A stretch of DNA of 64,000 bases from contig CM077599.1 of assembly GCA_039654915.1 (NCBI GenBank), positions 83,854,001-83,918,000 on the forward strand, written 5' to 3'. Shown here piece by piece: positions 22,296 through 36,454 of the stretch. The DNA comes from Aquilaria yunnanensis. Its lineage: Eukaryota; Streptophyta; Magnoliopsida; Malvales; Thymelaeaceae. A model generated the notes under the pieces. It saw only the letters and a program-made list of their open reading frames with translations, made no database searches and was not told the origin of the DNA. Every line of letters starts with the position of its first letter. Position 1 is the stretch's first letter. A program made the position numbers and the translations under genes.

Positions 22296-22982
22296 TCAAA
22301 ACAATTGGCAATGATCAGAAATGAATCTATTTACTGCCACAACGTGGGTTAAAGGCCAAATTGAAACAAAACTATCAGACACCAAAAATATGTCAAGGCT
22401 GCTCATCTTCGACCCTTCCTTATTATACCAAGTGAATTTTCTACCTCCCATTTGTAGATCAGATAATTCCGCTTCATTGATAAAATCGTTAAATGCCTTT
22501 GCCACATTCTTATCGAATTTACTTCCCCTCCTCTCTTCAGGCTTTTTAACTACATTAAAGTCACTCAGTACAACCCAAATTCTTGATATTTTTCTCCTAA
22601 GGTCAATCAACTCTTGCCACAATATTTCTTTCAAACTAGCTTCTTGAGGGCCATACACATTAACTAACACAATGTTTTCGTCACAACCAAACCACTGCCC
22701 GATTACTTCAAGATAACCCGGCCCCGAGAATTGATTAGGTTTATGGAATACATTTGTATTCCAAACAGAAATCAATCCTCCTGATAATCCCACAGCCTGC
22801 TGATGAACAAAATCAAAATCACCTGTTCCCCAAAATGTAGTAACTTGCATTCGAATATCTCCCGACGAAATTGTTTCTCGTAACCCCATAAATTCAAATT
22901 TTTCTGACTTTACGAGGTTCTTAACCAATCTTCTTTTAATTGACTTCCCAATTCCCCTCACATTCAAAGATAAAATCCTCAT
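22296..22982 (-). CDS. LINE endonuclease domain (exonuclease-endonuclease-phosphatase fold)
   Basis: A continuous 228-residue frame beginning MRILSLNVRGIGKS, the usual start of plant L1 ORF2 endonuclease. It keeps RET (usually QET), VNVYGPQE, LSDFNVV (usually GDFN) and the C-terminal ISDHCQ block with the catalytic SDH. This domain nicks target DNA at insertion. The frame stops shortly after SDH; the continuing reading (VLKLNDFDFGPYLFRFFDV) is in another frame and then hits a TAG where Trp is expected, so ORF2 is broken here. Confidence 0.83.
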   Translation of the reverse strand: MRILSLNVRGIGKSIKRRLVKNLVKSEKFEFMGLRETISSGDIRMQVTTFWGTGDFDFVHQQAVGLSGGLISVWNTNVFHKPNQFSGPGYLEVIGQWFGCDENIVLVNVYGPQEASLKEILWQELIDLRRKISRIWVVLSDFNVVKKPEERRGSKFDKNVAKAFNDFINEAELSDLQMGGRKFTWYNKEGSKMSSLDIFLVSDSFVSIWPLTHVVAVNRFISDHCQLF

Positions 22983-23112
22983 TTAATTATGAAAACCCCC
23001 TCCCCCAGCAACCAAATAAACCGTACCTGTTAAGACAGCAATCTTTCACCCTTAGACCCCTTCTTCTGCTCCGCCAACTAATTGTCACCGTCTCTGAAAC
23101 AGAATCCCACCT

Positions 23113-24404
23113 TCAAGCCGACATCCCTCGTGATCTGATCTTCAATTTCGTCTCTGCTTGAAGCACCGAACTGCACGCACTCCTGCTTTTTTTTCCAGCG
23201 ATCCGAACCATGTTTCTGAAGTTTTCATCCGACAAAGATAGCCCAGCGACGCCCAATCCAGCATCCACTCGATTTACCGGCGATCGCTTACTACCCACTT
23301 TGCTCCATTTCTGCGATTTTGCACCCTTGTTCTTCTGCCTTTGTCTCGCCACTTTCCTCATAAGTCTCACTGCGTTTTTCCAGGCCAACCACCAGATTTG
23401 TCCAAAACGTCATAGCATGACTGATCTTGCCGGCCTTCCTCTTCTCTCTTTAGCAGCTGGGCTTGTTCTGTTTATTGGTAATGGTCACCGCCCAGCCCAA
23501 CTAAAGTGTCTCCACTACTTTCAACCGTGATTCCTTTATCGGCCGAACTAGCATTAACAACTTCCAGGCCCATCTCCCCGTTGGAGGCTCCCTCATTTTC
23601 TCTCGTGAAACCTGCTCCAGCTGTAATATTTGCTTTGACACAGTCAAAATCTTCCAAAGATTCCTCCACAACAGTTTCGGCTTCTGTTCTCCCCACATTT
23701 TTCGGCCAGCTTTCTAGCCGACCTTTCTCTGTAAGTTGACCCAGACGTAGCAAGTTCTCCAGTCGTCTTTCCTCGTCAGTTCCACTTCCCCAGGCATCCA
23801 CCTCGCTGTCCTCCTCGTTCAGGCTGCAGTCGTCTTCTTCATAGCACCCATTGGAAAACTTTGACTCTACTGAAGCAACATCAACAGACCACAAACCCGT
23901 CACGCAGTCCTCTGCAAATCTCGGGCTGAAATCGACGATATTAACTAGATCTTCAGAGACACTAACGTTGTACACTTTATCGTCAACTTCTACTCTTAAG
24001 ATTTTGTTAATGTGCTCTCAACAATGAATAACAATACACACTCTTCCGATGTTAACCTGAGATTTTTCTTGAGTGAGATCTTCAACTACGATGAGTTTGC
24101 CCCCAAAGAACTGCTATTGTAGCAAAAGAATTCTTACACCACACATGCAGAGGTAATCCCTCTATATTCAACCAGATAACTCCACCCGGCTTCTTGAGTT
24201 GTTTTGTCCAGGGACCGACCCCATCAAACCATTGTGTGAACCAATCTGAACCCTCTCTTAGCATGTCCCCCATATCTTCCTTTGTCTGGTAATCTAACAG
24301 TACTCTGCGGCCTCCCATATATTTGACTCTGCAGTGGCCGAAACCTTCATCTTCAAACATTCTTTGAAGGTGCTTGATTGACTCAAAGTTTTTTACCTCT
24401 CCTA
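23113..24404 (-). pseudogene. LINE ORF1 (DUF4283-like), 3' part
   Basis: The minus-strand reading starts at the Copia junction with GEVKNFESIKHLQRMF and continues to GGVIWLNIEGLPLHVWCKN, the arrangement of plant LINE ORF1 proteins with a DUF4283 domain. It then passes into an acidic linker (frame 23472-23975) and a basic stretch (23113-23388). Frames are interrupted. The upstream half lies beyond the inserted Copia, at 29295-29575. Confidence 0.72.
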
Positions 24405-24683
24405 TATAAGGGAAGCAGGCGAGAATTCTCTTCAAAGCAAAACAGAGCATGGATAGCCGAAAATCATGGCCAATATTCTGTCATTATGTCTATATTTGGA
24501 GAATGGTTTTAAGGCTGATTTCCAGGATTGTATTTTGTAAACAGTAGCTTAGTTCTAGCCTTACCGTTTACTTGTTTCCTTATCTAGCTATACAGATATC
24601 TGTATATATTCTTTGATCTTTTATCAATGAAAAGTGTGCGAAAACTATTCATTGAAAATCACGGCAATACTCATTTTCTTACA
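24405..24683 (+). repeat. 5' LTR of Copia
   Basis: Runs from TATAAGGGAAGC to TTTTCTTACA, and a primer-binding site (TGGTATCAGGAG) follows at 24684. Matches 29011-29289 in length and sequence except for about 7 substitutions. Confidence 0.93.
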
Positions 24684-27600
24684 TGGTATCAGGAGAGCCA
24701 ATCTCTACCGAGTCCTCGATCCAAGCCACTCCCATGTCTTCCTCATCCGCTCAAAATCCAACCTTTACTCTCAACACCCAACCTTCTTCCGCAACTGATA
24801 AACCACTTATTGCTCTCAACATTACTGCCCAACTCAATGAAAAGTTAACTCCCTCCACCTTTCCTCAATGGCGTGCTCAGTTCGAAGCCCTCCTTATTGG
24901 TTACGATTTACTCGACTATGTTGAAGGCACCCTTCGGTGTCCCTCTTCCGCTAGTACTGCTGCTGATGAGCTGCACAAGACCCATTGGGTCTGACAGGAT
25001 AAACTGATCCTAAGTGCTATTTTAGCCTCCACATCCTCCTCAATCACTCCCCTTATTGCTACGGCAAAGACCTCCCATGAAGCTTGGAAAAAGCTTACCA
25101 ATTTATATGCTAGTCGATCTCAAACTCGTGCTATGCAGTTAAAAGAAGAACTTACACTCATTCAGCGTGGAAATCGGTCAATCACCGACTATCTCCACTC
25201 TGTGAAGGCCTTGGCTGATGAAATAGCCATCATTGATCATTCCATTTCGGATGATGACCTAACTCTTTATGTGTTGAATGGTTTAGGTCCAGATTTTCGA
25301 GAGATAGCAGCGCCTATTCGAGCCAGAGAATCTTCACTGGCCTTTGAGGAGTTACACGACCTTCTGGTTGGACATGAAGCCTATCTACGGCGCATGGAAG
25401 CTGCAACGCAGCAACTAGTTTCTTCTGCAAATTTCACGAAGACGAAGCAGTCTACGCAAGGGGGAAATCAATCCTGGTCCTTCAGGAAAAATGATACTGC
25501 ACGTGGAACTCAAGGCTTCAGCCCAGGCCGACATAATCATGGAGCCCAACGTGATGGGCGTCGCTTCAACAACAATTATGGAAAGCCCAGCAATTCAAAT
25601 CGGCGTTATCAACCCAAATGCCAACTTTGTGATCAGCTGGGACATACTGCAAGGTCCTGTCCGACATTTCACTCCCAGAATGCTTCTATCAATTGTGCCG
25701 CCTCTTCTCATGGAAAGGACAAAAATTGGCTCCTTGATTCGGCCGCTTCTCATAATATCACGGGTGATCTTTCCAATCTATCTATTCATTCTGAATATGA
25801 TGGAACTGACGAAGTAATTATCGGTGATGGTTCAGGTTTGGAAGTCTCACAAATTGGTTCTTTGTCTTTGCACTCCCCTCACCGCACTTTTACATTGCGT
25901 GATACGCTTTGTGTTCCAAACCTTTGTAAAAATTTAATTTCCATTCATCATCTCACCAAACAAGACAATGTTATTGTTGAATTTCACCCCTTCTATTTTC
26001 TTGTGAAGGAAAAGGTCACGGGGGCGATTCTACTAAAAGGAGCATGTGACAATGGCATCTACACCTTTCCGGACTCAATGGTAACATCAAAAAAGGTTGC
26101 TAATGTGCATGAACGGACTTCTATTGATGGTTGGCACAAGCGTCTTGGGCATCCTTCTCTTAAAATTGTTCATCATCTTGTCAAAAAATTTTCTCTTCCT
26201 ATTTCATCCAACAAAAATTTGTCTTCACTATGTCATTCATGTTCTATTAATAAAGCTCATCAACAACCTTTTCGTGTCAATAGTCTCCAAAGCCATAAGC
26301 CCTTTGAACTTATTTACATGGATGTGTGGGGTCCTGCTAGTTATACCGGCCTTGATGGATCACGATATTACCTTATTTTCGTTGATCATTATACAAAATA
26401 TATATGGTTTTATCCAATGATCACAAAATCCGGTGTTTCTCATATTTTTCCACATTTCAAAAAGTTTGTTGAAACTCGCTTTCAAAAATCAATCAAAACA
26501 CTATATTCAGACAATGGTGGTGAGTTTATTGCCTTGAAATCATATCTCTCACTTCATGGAATAACTCACTACACCACTGCTCCCCACACCCCGCAACAAA
26601 ATGGTGTTTCTGAACATCGTCACTGTCACCTCATTGAAACGGGCCTTACGCTTTTTCATGATGCAAATCTTGATTTCTCTTATTGGCCTCATGCCTTTCA
26701 AACAGCCTCTTACCTCATAAATAGACAGCCCACGCCCCTCCTTCACGAAAAATCACCATTTGAAGTTCTTTTTGGCCAAAAACCAAATTATTTAAAATTT
26801 AAAAAATTTGGTTGCCTTTGTTATCCCCTCACCCGGCCCTATAACTCGAATAAAATGCAGCCCAAATCTAAAGCCTGTACATTTCTCGGTTATTCACCAA
26901 CTCAAAACGCGTACAAGTGCTTTGAACCACAAACCAAAAAACTCTTCTTTTCACGACACGTGTTGTTTGATGAGACCCAACACCAATCCAGCCCCTTTCA
27001 ACCCATCCCTTCTGTCTCACCCGAAAACTCCCCAAACCCTCCGAAATTTGTTCTTCTTCTTTTTGGTGCCCAGCAACCTGCAGTTCCCTCCTGCGCATCA
27101 GCACCATCGCACCTTCCGGAAGGTCCTCCTGCCATTGTCACGTCCTCCCCAGGTAATTTCGGATCCCCTATTTCTTTACTTCATGATTCTTTTCATGCTA
27201 TAGATCACACCATCCCTAATCCGAATCCTCCCTTAGATGAAAATCGGACTGGTTCGTCCTTAACTCTCCCATCATCTCCTCCTCTTTTCTCTACGGATAC
27301 ACATCTAGGTATTGATTATAATATCTCAAACCCGCATTTCACAAACTCTTCCCCAACAAAAAATCCCCCTCAACGCACTCACAACATAACCACAAGATCA
27401 ATGAATCAAATTTTTAAACCCAAACAGCTCCATACTGTGTCCCACTATCCTCTCCCCCCAACCATAGAACCAACGAGTATGAAACAAGCCCTTTCTCAAC
27501 CTCACTGGCGTGAAGCCATGTCCAATGAACTCACTGCTCTAATGAAACATGGGACTTGGGACCTAATTTTACCACCTTCAAACTGTCAACCCGTGGGCTG

Positions 27601-29146
27601 TAAGTGGGTCTTCCGAGTAAAAAGGAAAGCAGATGGGTCAGTGGACAAATTCAAAGCCTGTCTAGTTGCTAAAGGTTATAACCAACGCCCTGGTGTTGAT
27701 TACAAAGAAACCTTTAGTCCTGTGGTTAAACCAGCAACTATTAGAGCTGTATTATCTATTGCAGTCATGCATGGATTGGATTTGAGGCAACTGGATATCA
27801 ACAATGCCTTTCTAAATGGTAAATTGACTGAAACTATTTTTATGGCACAACCCCCGGGATTCAAAGATTTGTCAAAACCTCACCATGTTTGCAGGTTAAA
27901 CAAGGCGATTTATGGGCTTAAACAAGCTTCACGAGCTTAGTACACTACCCTAAAAAATGCCATTCTTCAACTGGGTTTTCTGAATTCCAAAGCTGACTCT
28001 TCTCTCTTTATTTATAGCCAAGATTCCACTCTTTGTTATCTCCTAGTCTATGTTGATGATCTAGTCATTACTGGAAATAATTCCATTCTTGTGGCCAATA
28101 TTATTAAGCAGCTGGGTGATATGTTTTCTCTCAAGGATATGGGATCTCTTCATTTTTTCTTGGGGATTGAGGTCATTCCTACTCGGGCTGGGCTTTTCCT
28201 CTCACAACATAAATATGTTCGTGAACTTTTAGCCAACACCAGTATGAGTGGTGCAAAAGATGTTTCAACACCTCTCTCTACGACACAGTCTCTTCAACTG
28301 GTTGATGGCACTGCTGCTGTGGACAGCTCCGAGTTCCGTCGAATAATTGGCAGCCTTCAATACCTTTCCTTGACACGTCCTGATATCTCATTTGCAGTCA
28401 ACAAACTCTCTCAATTCATGCACAAGCCGACTACAACTCACTGGACAGCAACAAAAAGGCTTCTCTACTACCTCAAACAAACCATTTTCTATGGTATTCA
28501 GATTCACAAAGCTGGACCTTCCATCTTAAGGACATATTCGGATGCCGATTGGGTTGGAAATGTGGATGACCGAACATCAACCTTTGCCTATATTAGTTTC
28601 TTGGGCTCTAATCCTATTTCTTGGAGCTCAAAGAAACAAAGGGCTGTTGCGCGCTCCTCAACTGAGGCTGAATATCGGGCATTAGCTAATGCGGCTTCCG
28701 AGACAATGTGGCTGTCTACTCTTTTCAAGGAACTAGTATTTCCAATCAAAGAAGCTCCCCAGCTGCTATGTGATAATCTTGGAGCCACCCATCTCAGCTT
28801 TAACCCAGTGAATCACTCGCGCATGAAACATATTCAGATCGACCTTCATTTTGTGCGTGACTTAGTGCACAAAGAAAGCCTCCAAGTCAAACATGTCCAT
28901 ACTCAGGATCAATTGGCTGATCTGTTAACAAAGCCATTGTCAAAACAGCGCACGAAATTGCTTCGTAACAAGATTGGTCTTGCCGATGGAAGCCCAATCT
29001 TGCGGGGGCGTATAAGGGAAGCAGGCGAGAATTCTCTTCAAACCAAACCAGAGTATGGAGAGCCGAAAATCATGGCCAATATTCTGTCATTATGTCTATA
29101 TTTGGAGAATGGTTTTAAGGCTGATTTCCAGGATTGTATTTTGTAA
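24684..29146 (+). pseudogene. Copia gag-pol polyprotein with two nonsense codons
   Basis: Domains in order: Gag (24684-25700) ending in a zinc knuckle CQLCDQLGHTARSC; aspartic protease (LLDSAASHN, about 25730); GAG-pre-integrase with GWHKRLGHPS and a Cys pair; integrase core with MDVWGP, SDNGGEF and NGVSEH; reverse transcriptase from about 27470 with YVDDL at about 28048; RNase H with YSDADW and SSTEAEYRAL; C-terminus at 29146, running into the 3' LTR. Stops: TGA at about 24992 in Gag (after KTHWV) and TAG at about 27938 in RT (after KQASRA). Both fall where Trp is expected. Otherwise the 935- and 351-residue frames are intact. Confidence 0.93.
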
Positions 29147-29289
29147 ACAGTAGCTTAGTTTTAGCCTTACCGTTTACTTGTTTCCTTATCTAGCTGTACA
29201 GATATCTGTATATATTCTTTGATCTTTTATCAATGAAAAGTGTGGGAAAACTATTCATTGAAAATCACGGCAATACTCATTTTCTTACA
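29011..29289 (+). repeat. 3' LTR of Copia
   Basis: Preceded by a short purine-rich stretch (TGCGGGGGCG) and followed by the TCCTA target copy. The 3' end of the pol frame reads into it. Confidence 0.93.
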
Positions 29290-29294
29290 TCCTA

Positions 29295-29600
29295 TAGCAC
29301 ATTTTTGTAGCCATTGTAACTCTTCTTCCCTTGATTGCAACTCTATTCCAGCCCATTCTTCTTTTTTTCTGAACATATCTCACTTCCTGCTGCTCCAGTC
29401 TTCCATTTTCTCTCCCTTCTCCACATTGCTTCCCTGCAACAACCTCCACACACTTCCTTTTATCACGTACAGCCTCCCCTTGCCTGTCCTTTCTCCAGGT
29501 AAGTTGCTTCTGTTTCGTAGCTGCCTTTGTTTCTGTTCCTCTCTGAAATCTCCTGACATTGGCCCTTAATTTGAATGTCCCGATCCACACCTGGTTCAGT
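29295..29600 (-). pseudogene. LINE ORF1, 5' part beyond the Copia
   Basis: On the minus strand the segment ending at the Copia junction reads GIELQSREEELQWLQKCAIG, and then continues as EVKNF on the other side of the Copia. This frame continuity across the insertion ties both halves to one LINE. Upstream it decays; the alternative frame at 29285-29590 is a shadow. Confidence 0.65.
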
Positions 29601-30720
29601 TCTTTGGAAGATTTATACTATGTCAAAGCAAATATTACAGCTGTCAAAGCCTCATATGCTTCCAATAAGTCCAAAAAATTTGAGTGGGGCAAATCATAAC
29701 TAAAAATTTATATTTACTAGTTTAAAAATATATAACCTAAGATTTTTAAGAGTTTATTAATGGTAATTGCTCCCATTGTGGAGCCACCTATGATTATATT
29801 AGCAGAGGACAATATAGTTGTACAAAAAAGTAAAAAACAAAACAAAACATTGATATATGTATGTTTGAACTTCATTCTTTTGGGTGAATCACTACTGCGA
29901 TCATTAAAGTTAATTTATTGCAGCAAATATAAGGGTAAATTTCATGGAGGCCCTAACTTTTAATTCATGTTCCAACTTCATCCTGAGGTGGCTCACAATA
30001 CCCTATTTCTTCGTAGGGATAAAGACTTTTTTTTTTCATTTATAAAGAGAAAAGATATAATAATTTAATTTGTATATCAAGTTTCAAAAAATTTTTAGAT
30101 AATTTGAATGCATTAGAAATAATTAATTAAAATTTTAAATTATGATTTAAAAGACTTTATGCAAGACAATTACTATTAATTTAATAGATTTAATATATTA
30201 GGTAACTACCTGAAATATAACTTTCATTTAAAAAAATCCAAATCATTGCATTTTTATTACTATTAAAACTCCCATTTAAGAAAAAAAATATTATGTCAAA
30301 TTTAATTTTTTAAACTTGCATAAAATCATAAAATATAGTATCAACACTAAATAACTTAAAATCCTTTTAATATTAACTATTTAATTATCTATTTACCAAA
30401 GCTTCTTTCTTCGAATTTGATAAATTATGATATTAAAAAATTTAAAACCTTCGATGTTAATTATTTGTGTTTTTATCTATGTGAAAAATATTTTGGAAAA
30501 ACTAAATAATTTTGAAGAATGATAGATACAATCTTAGAAATTAACGACTAGGTGCCATTGTGCTACAAAATTTTAAATTAAGAAAAACTTATTAAGAAAA
30601 AAAATATTAAGCAATAACCTAAGACGCACAAAATATCTTGAAAGTGGGAGTGAGAGCGGCAATGCATCACTTTTTAAAATTCAAGTAAGTAAAAAGGTCG
30701 TAAAAGCAAGAGCGGAAACA
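29601..30720. other. AT-rich sequence without recognisable genes
   Basis: Short frames only (for example 29760-29963), no motif. 30640-30720 contains GAGAGCGGCAATGC and AGAGCGGAAACAAC, resembling the start of the direct repeat that follows. Confidence 0.4.
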
Positions 30721-31108
30721 ACAATTGAGAGCAAAAGCGGCAGCGCAAGAGGAAAAGTGGTAACCCAAAATAGAAAAATCATACAACTTAAGCAATAACT
30801 ATAACTAAAACTCAAAATTAAATCAATCTAGTCACTAGATAATACTTAAAAGTGTATATTTGACAAAAACTAGAAAAGCGATTAATCTTTGCCATTTTGG
30901 TCAATTATGCCACTTAACTTTTATTTTGGCTAATAAACTCATAAATGCTATTAAGTCAGTTTAATTATGTCGCTGTCATTACTAAGTTGTCCAATTATGT
31001 CACAACTGATACTAAGTTTGCCCAACTTGACCACTGTCGTTAATAAGTTGAACGATTCACTTCTTCTACTGTTTGCATTTATACATAAAATCTTAAACTC
31101 TACAACTC
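30721..31108. repeat. Direct repeat, copy A (388 bp)
   Basis: Matches 32542-32928 in the same orientation, about 90% by eye, from ACAATTGAGAGC to TTAAACTCTA. Both contain AGTCACTAGATAATACTTAA and a run about GCCCAA-TTGACCACTGTCGTTAATA. Together they bracket a Copia pol fragment. Neither copy has TG..CA ends, so a pair of LTRs is possible but not shown. Confidence 0.8.
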
Positions 31109-32541
31109 GAAGAGCTGCCTCCATATGAAGTTTACAAGGTTGATGCCTAAACCTACTTAAGACATGTACAGAATATGTGATATTTGGCCTTGAAACCGTC
31201 AAGTATATTAGTCGACCGACTAATCTTCTGTAGCGGCCAGGGTCCTTGAGCAAATCACACTCGCCTCACAACTTCACAGGGTCCTTGAGCAAATCACTCT
31301 CGCCTCACAACTTCAAACCTTTCTCCACAGGAGTATCAACGGGTGTCGTGCCCAATAGCCTTACATCTTTGATAATTTCTAGTGCATACTTCCATTGGGA
31401 TATAAAAATCCCATTTCTAGAAGTAGAAATTTTGATTCCCAGAAAATATTTTAATTCACCAAGATCATTAAGACAGAAATTACTACGCAAAAACTTTTTT
31501 ATATTAGTAATACTCTCAGGATCATTTCCAATAATTAGGATTTCATCAACATATATCAAAAGAGCTATAAAAGACTTGCCTCACCTCCTGATGAATAATG
31601 AGTGGTTAGCTTTGGATTGCACATAACCAGTTGATCGAATGGCTTCTGAGAACTTTGCAAACCACTGACGTGAGGCTTGCTTCAAACCATAAAGTGATTT
31701 ATGTAGATGACAGACTAGATATTCCTCCCCTATCTCTGAAGCCTTGGTGGAGGAGATATATATATTTTTTTCATGAAGAACTCCATGGACAAATGCACTG
31801 TTGACATCTAACTAGTGGAGGGACCAACCTCGAGCAACTGCCAAGACAAGCAAACAATGTATCTTGATAATCAACACCTTCCAATTGAGTGAATCCCTTA
31901 GCCACTAATCGGGCTTTATATCTCTCAATGGAACCATCAGACTTGTGCTTGATTCTATAGACCAAACAACAGCCAATTGGTCTTTTACCAGCTGGAAGAG
32001 GGGTGATGGTCCATGTACTATTAACCTCGAGCGCCTCCAGTTTTGATTGCATCGTTGCCTGCCATTCAGGATGAGCAGCGGCTTCAGTGTAAGATTGTGG
32101 TTCAGTAGCGGGCTGACATAAGCTATGAAAGATTTGTGCTCAGGCTTGTATAAATGATAAGATACATAATTGGACAGTGGATATCGAGTGCCTTTATTTG
32201 GACCTGGAAGCAAAGGATTTGATTGGTCAAAGCTAGCATGCGTGACCTGAGAACAAACATAATCCTGTAATTTTACTGGTGGAGTATGGGGGTGACTAGA
32301 GTGACGAAAAGGCTCAGGTGAAAGTGATGGTGGTGGATTAGGAAGAACAATGGATGGGTTAGACGGACTTGATGATGACGGAATCGGTGATTCTACTTCA
32401 GGAACTGTGGATTCTAGGATTTCTAGCGAAGGTGTAGAAATATCTTTGGGACGGCGAGTGTAAGTTTTAAAAGGAGCTGGAGTTTGGTTGGTGGTGATTG
32501 CCTCATTATCAACTAAAGATGGATTAGAATTTTTTGTAGGG
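31109..32541 (-). pseudogene. Second Copia pol fragment (integrase end to RT/RNase H)
   Basis: Read on the minus strand: a linker (GTRYPLSNYVSY, about 32190), RT N-terminus ([15 protein letters not shown] and [18 protein letters not shown], 32052-31890), the YVDE segment that should be YVDD (31559, IYVDEILIIGND) followed by FCLNDLGELKYFLGI, and the RT-RNase H connection (YRRLVGRLIYLTVSRPNITY, about 31230). It stops abruptly at the copy A repeat, so RNase H is missing. Frameshifts separate the blocks. A 39-bp tandem duplication occurs at 31239-31316. The catalytic Asp is replaced, so it cannot be an active enzyme. Confidence 0.82.
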
Positions 32542-32928
32542 ACAATTGAGAGCGAAAGCGGGAATGCAAGAGCAGGAGTAGTAATCCAAAATAGAAAAAT
32601 TATGCAACTTAAGCAATAACTATAACTAAAACTAAAAATTAAATCAATCTAGTCACTAGATAATACTTAAAAGTGTATATTTGAAAAAAACTAGAAAAGT
32701 CATTAATCTTTGCCATTTTGCTCAATTACACCACTTAACTTTTATTTTGGCCAATAAAGTCATAAATGCTATTAAGTCAGTTTAATTATGTCATTTTCAT
32801 TACTAAGTTTTCCAATTATGTTACAACTGATACTAAGTTTGCCCAATTTGACCACTGTCGTTAATAGGTTGAACAATTCACTTCTTCTGCTGTTTGCATT
32901 TATACATAAAACCTTAAACTCTAAAACT
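32542..32928. repeat. Direct repeat, copy B (387 bp)
   Basis: Partner of 30721-31108; starts GACAATTGAGAGCGAAAGCG and ends near TTAAACTCTAAAACT. See copy A. Confidence 0.8.
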
Positions 32929-33319
32929 AAATTATCATTGCATTGCCACAAATCCAAGTTGCTATTAACCATCAGGAATATTGACTGATGGAGAATGGGA
33001 GGAGACGAAGAGCCATTGCCTGCTCATTGCTCCTCAATGACCCATCTTAATATCCTAAACTCGATCTCCAACAAGTTTTTAATGAAAATTCAATCATGGA
33101 AGAAGTGAATTAGCGAACTTATCAACAAAAGGAGCATAACTGTTTAAAATTAAAGTTGTTCAGCATAATTGAGCTAGAGTTGAAACATTAGTTGTCTTTT
33201 TTGTACTTTTACCATGTAGATTTTGATAACAAATCCTCATAAGAACATATATTTCACAAAAGTTTCGTGCCAACAATGATAATAAGGAGTCACAGATTTT
33301 ATTCAAAGAAATATTAGTA

Positions 33320-33552
33320 CTTTCATTCCATATTATTTGATACATTTCACTTTTTTTATTTAAATTTGACTTAAATTTATTTATATTATTATTAGGTAAA
33401 AAAAATTAAAACATATTTATAGAGAAACTATAAGTTTTCATCTATCATTTATATATAAAATTTTTCAATTATATAATAAATATTGGATAACAAAAATCAT
33501 AGATTACTTACTTTGAATAGTAAAAATTCCAAGGAATTTGGGACGGATGGAG
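33320..33552. mobile_element. Stowaway MITE
   Basis: The left end CTTTCATTCCATATTATTTG and the right end (CTCCATCCGTCCCAAATTCC on the other strand) pair. TA precedes the left end. About 233 bp, AT-rich, no coding capacity. Confidence 0.72.
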
Positions 33553-33773
33553 CATAAGAAACAACTCCTAATGTAGATATATCATATCTTTAATCTTTAC
33601 AGTTTTCTTTATTCATTTAAAATATCTTCTTATGTATCATGAAGATATTAATAATTAATCTAAATTATTTAGTTCTATTATCTTCCATTACATACGCTAT
33701 TGTTAGGTGCAATGCACTTGTCGAATTACTAATTACTGCTAAATTAATAAGCTTACGTCTGTTGGGTATGCAG

Positions 33774-35754
<1,981 letters not shown>

Positions 35755-36454
35755 TTTCATCCCAGTTTACTTGTACTACGTACTCCTTCCTTTCATCAAA
35801 TAATATTTGTAGCTTTCCAGCTTTTGTAAAATATTCAACAGGATATGGAAATAGATATGGTTAGAACTTTATGTAGTAAATGGGCTACACAAAAAGTTTT
35901 GGTTATGGGGTTGGTGAGGGGGTTTTTTAGGATGTGGCATTATTTGGGTTTTCCTTTTATCAACTCACAGTAATCTTTTGTATTCTGTGCTCTTTTTAAT
36001 GTACTTTCTTTTTGCTGATAAAAAATGGGCTATGCGGAAAGCTCTTCCAAGTTTTGATGGCTCATAAGCCAATATATTATATAGTTATGAGAACTGGTCT
36101 CAAGGTTAGTGCATCATCACACATGTAGGGAAAATCATATGCAGGTTTCATGCCTTTGAACTAGTTTCACACATGTCTAAATCTTGTGCCTCTTGTATGT
36201 TGCACTAATTTCTTTTTTCTTTTCTTTCTTCATTTTTGAAATCACACCCTTTCATCTATTACATATATCAGCATTAGCTGTGGACTCTGGTGTACAGAAA
36301 CTATATTACTAATGTCCATTGGGTGATTGATTATATCTAAAGGTGCAAGAGAGAATCCAGCAATGAGGTTCACCATTAATTAAGCGACATGAATTAATTG
36401 TGTTAATAATTATCAAACTAAAACACGATGTTACTGGTTATATTATACATAGAT

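Larger units (their letters stand above)
24405..29289 (+). mobile_element. Ty1/copia retrotransposon, nearly complete
   Basis: 279-bp LTRs (24405-24683 and 29011-29289) flank a gag-pol region, with a 5-bp duplication TCCTA on both sides (24400-24404 and 29290-29294). The LTRs differ at about 7 positions by eye (2.5%), so this insertion is older than the LARD. The LTR starts TATAAGGG, not the canonical TG, and ends in CA. The polyprotein is open apart from two nonsense codons. It is inserted in ORF1 of the LINE: with the Copia and one target copy left out, the LINE reading continues in frame. Confidence 0.95.
17695..29600 (-). mobile_element. L1-type LINE retrotransposon, split by a hAT and a Copia
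   Basis: Read on the minus strand from about 29600 down to a short A-tract (T9 on the plus strand, 17695-17703) the order is that of a plant L1: ORF1 with a DUF4283-like segment, endonuclease, reverse transcriptase, zinc-knuckle-like zf-RVT segment, C-terminal tail. Two insertions interrupt it, each with a target duplication: Copia 24405-29289 (TCCTA) and hAT 18785-20237 (ATCAAACC). Without them the LINE is about 5.5 kb, near full length for plant L1s. It is inactive because of frameshifts and stops. The 5' limit is approximate. Confidence 0.82.

Noticed and set aside
22321..22647. Plus-strand frame over the LINE endonuclease
   Set aside because: Shadow of the 228-residue endonuclease frame on the minus strand.
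24405..24450. Minus-strand ORF beginning in the Copia LTR (MLCFALKRILACFP)
   Set aside because: Its first codons are LTR sequence; the real LINE reading comes from beyond the Copia at 29295.
26549..27203. Frames within the Copia pol region on both strands
   Set aside because: Shadows of the 935-residue polyprotein frame.
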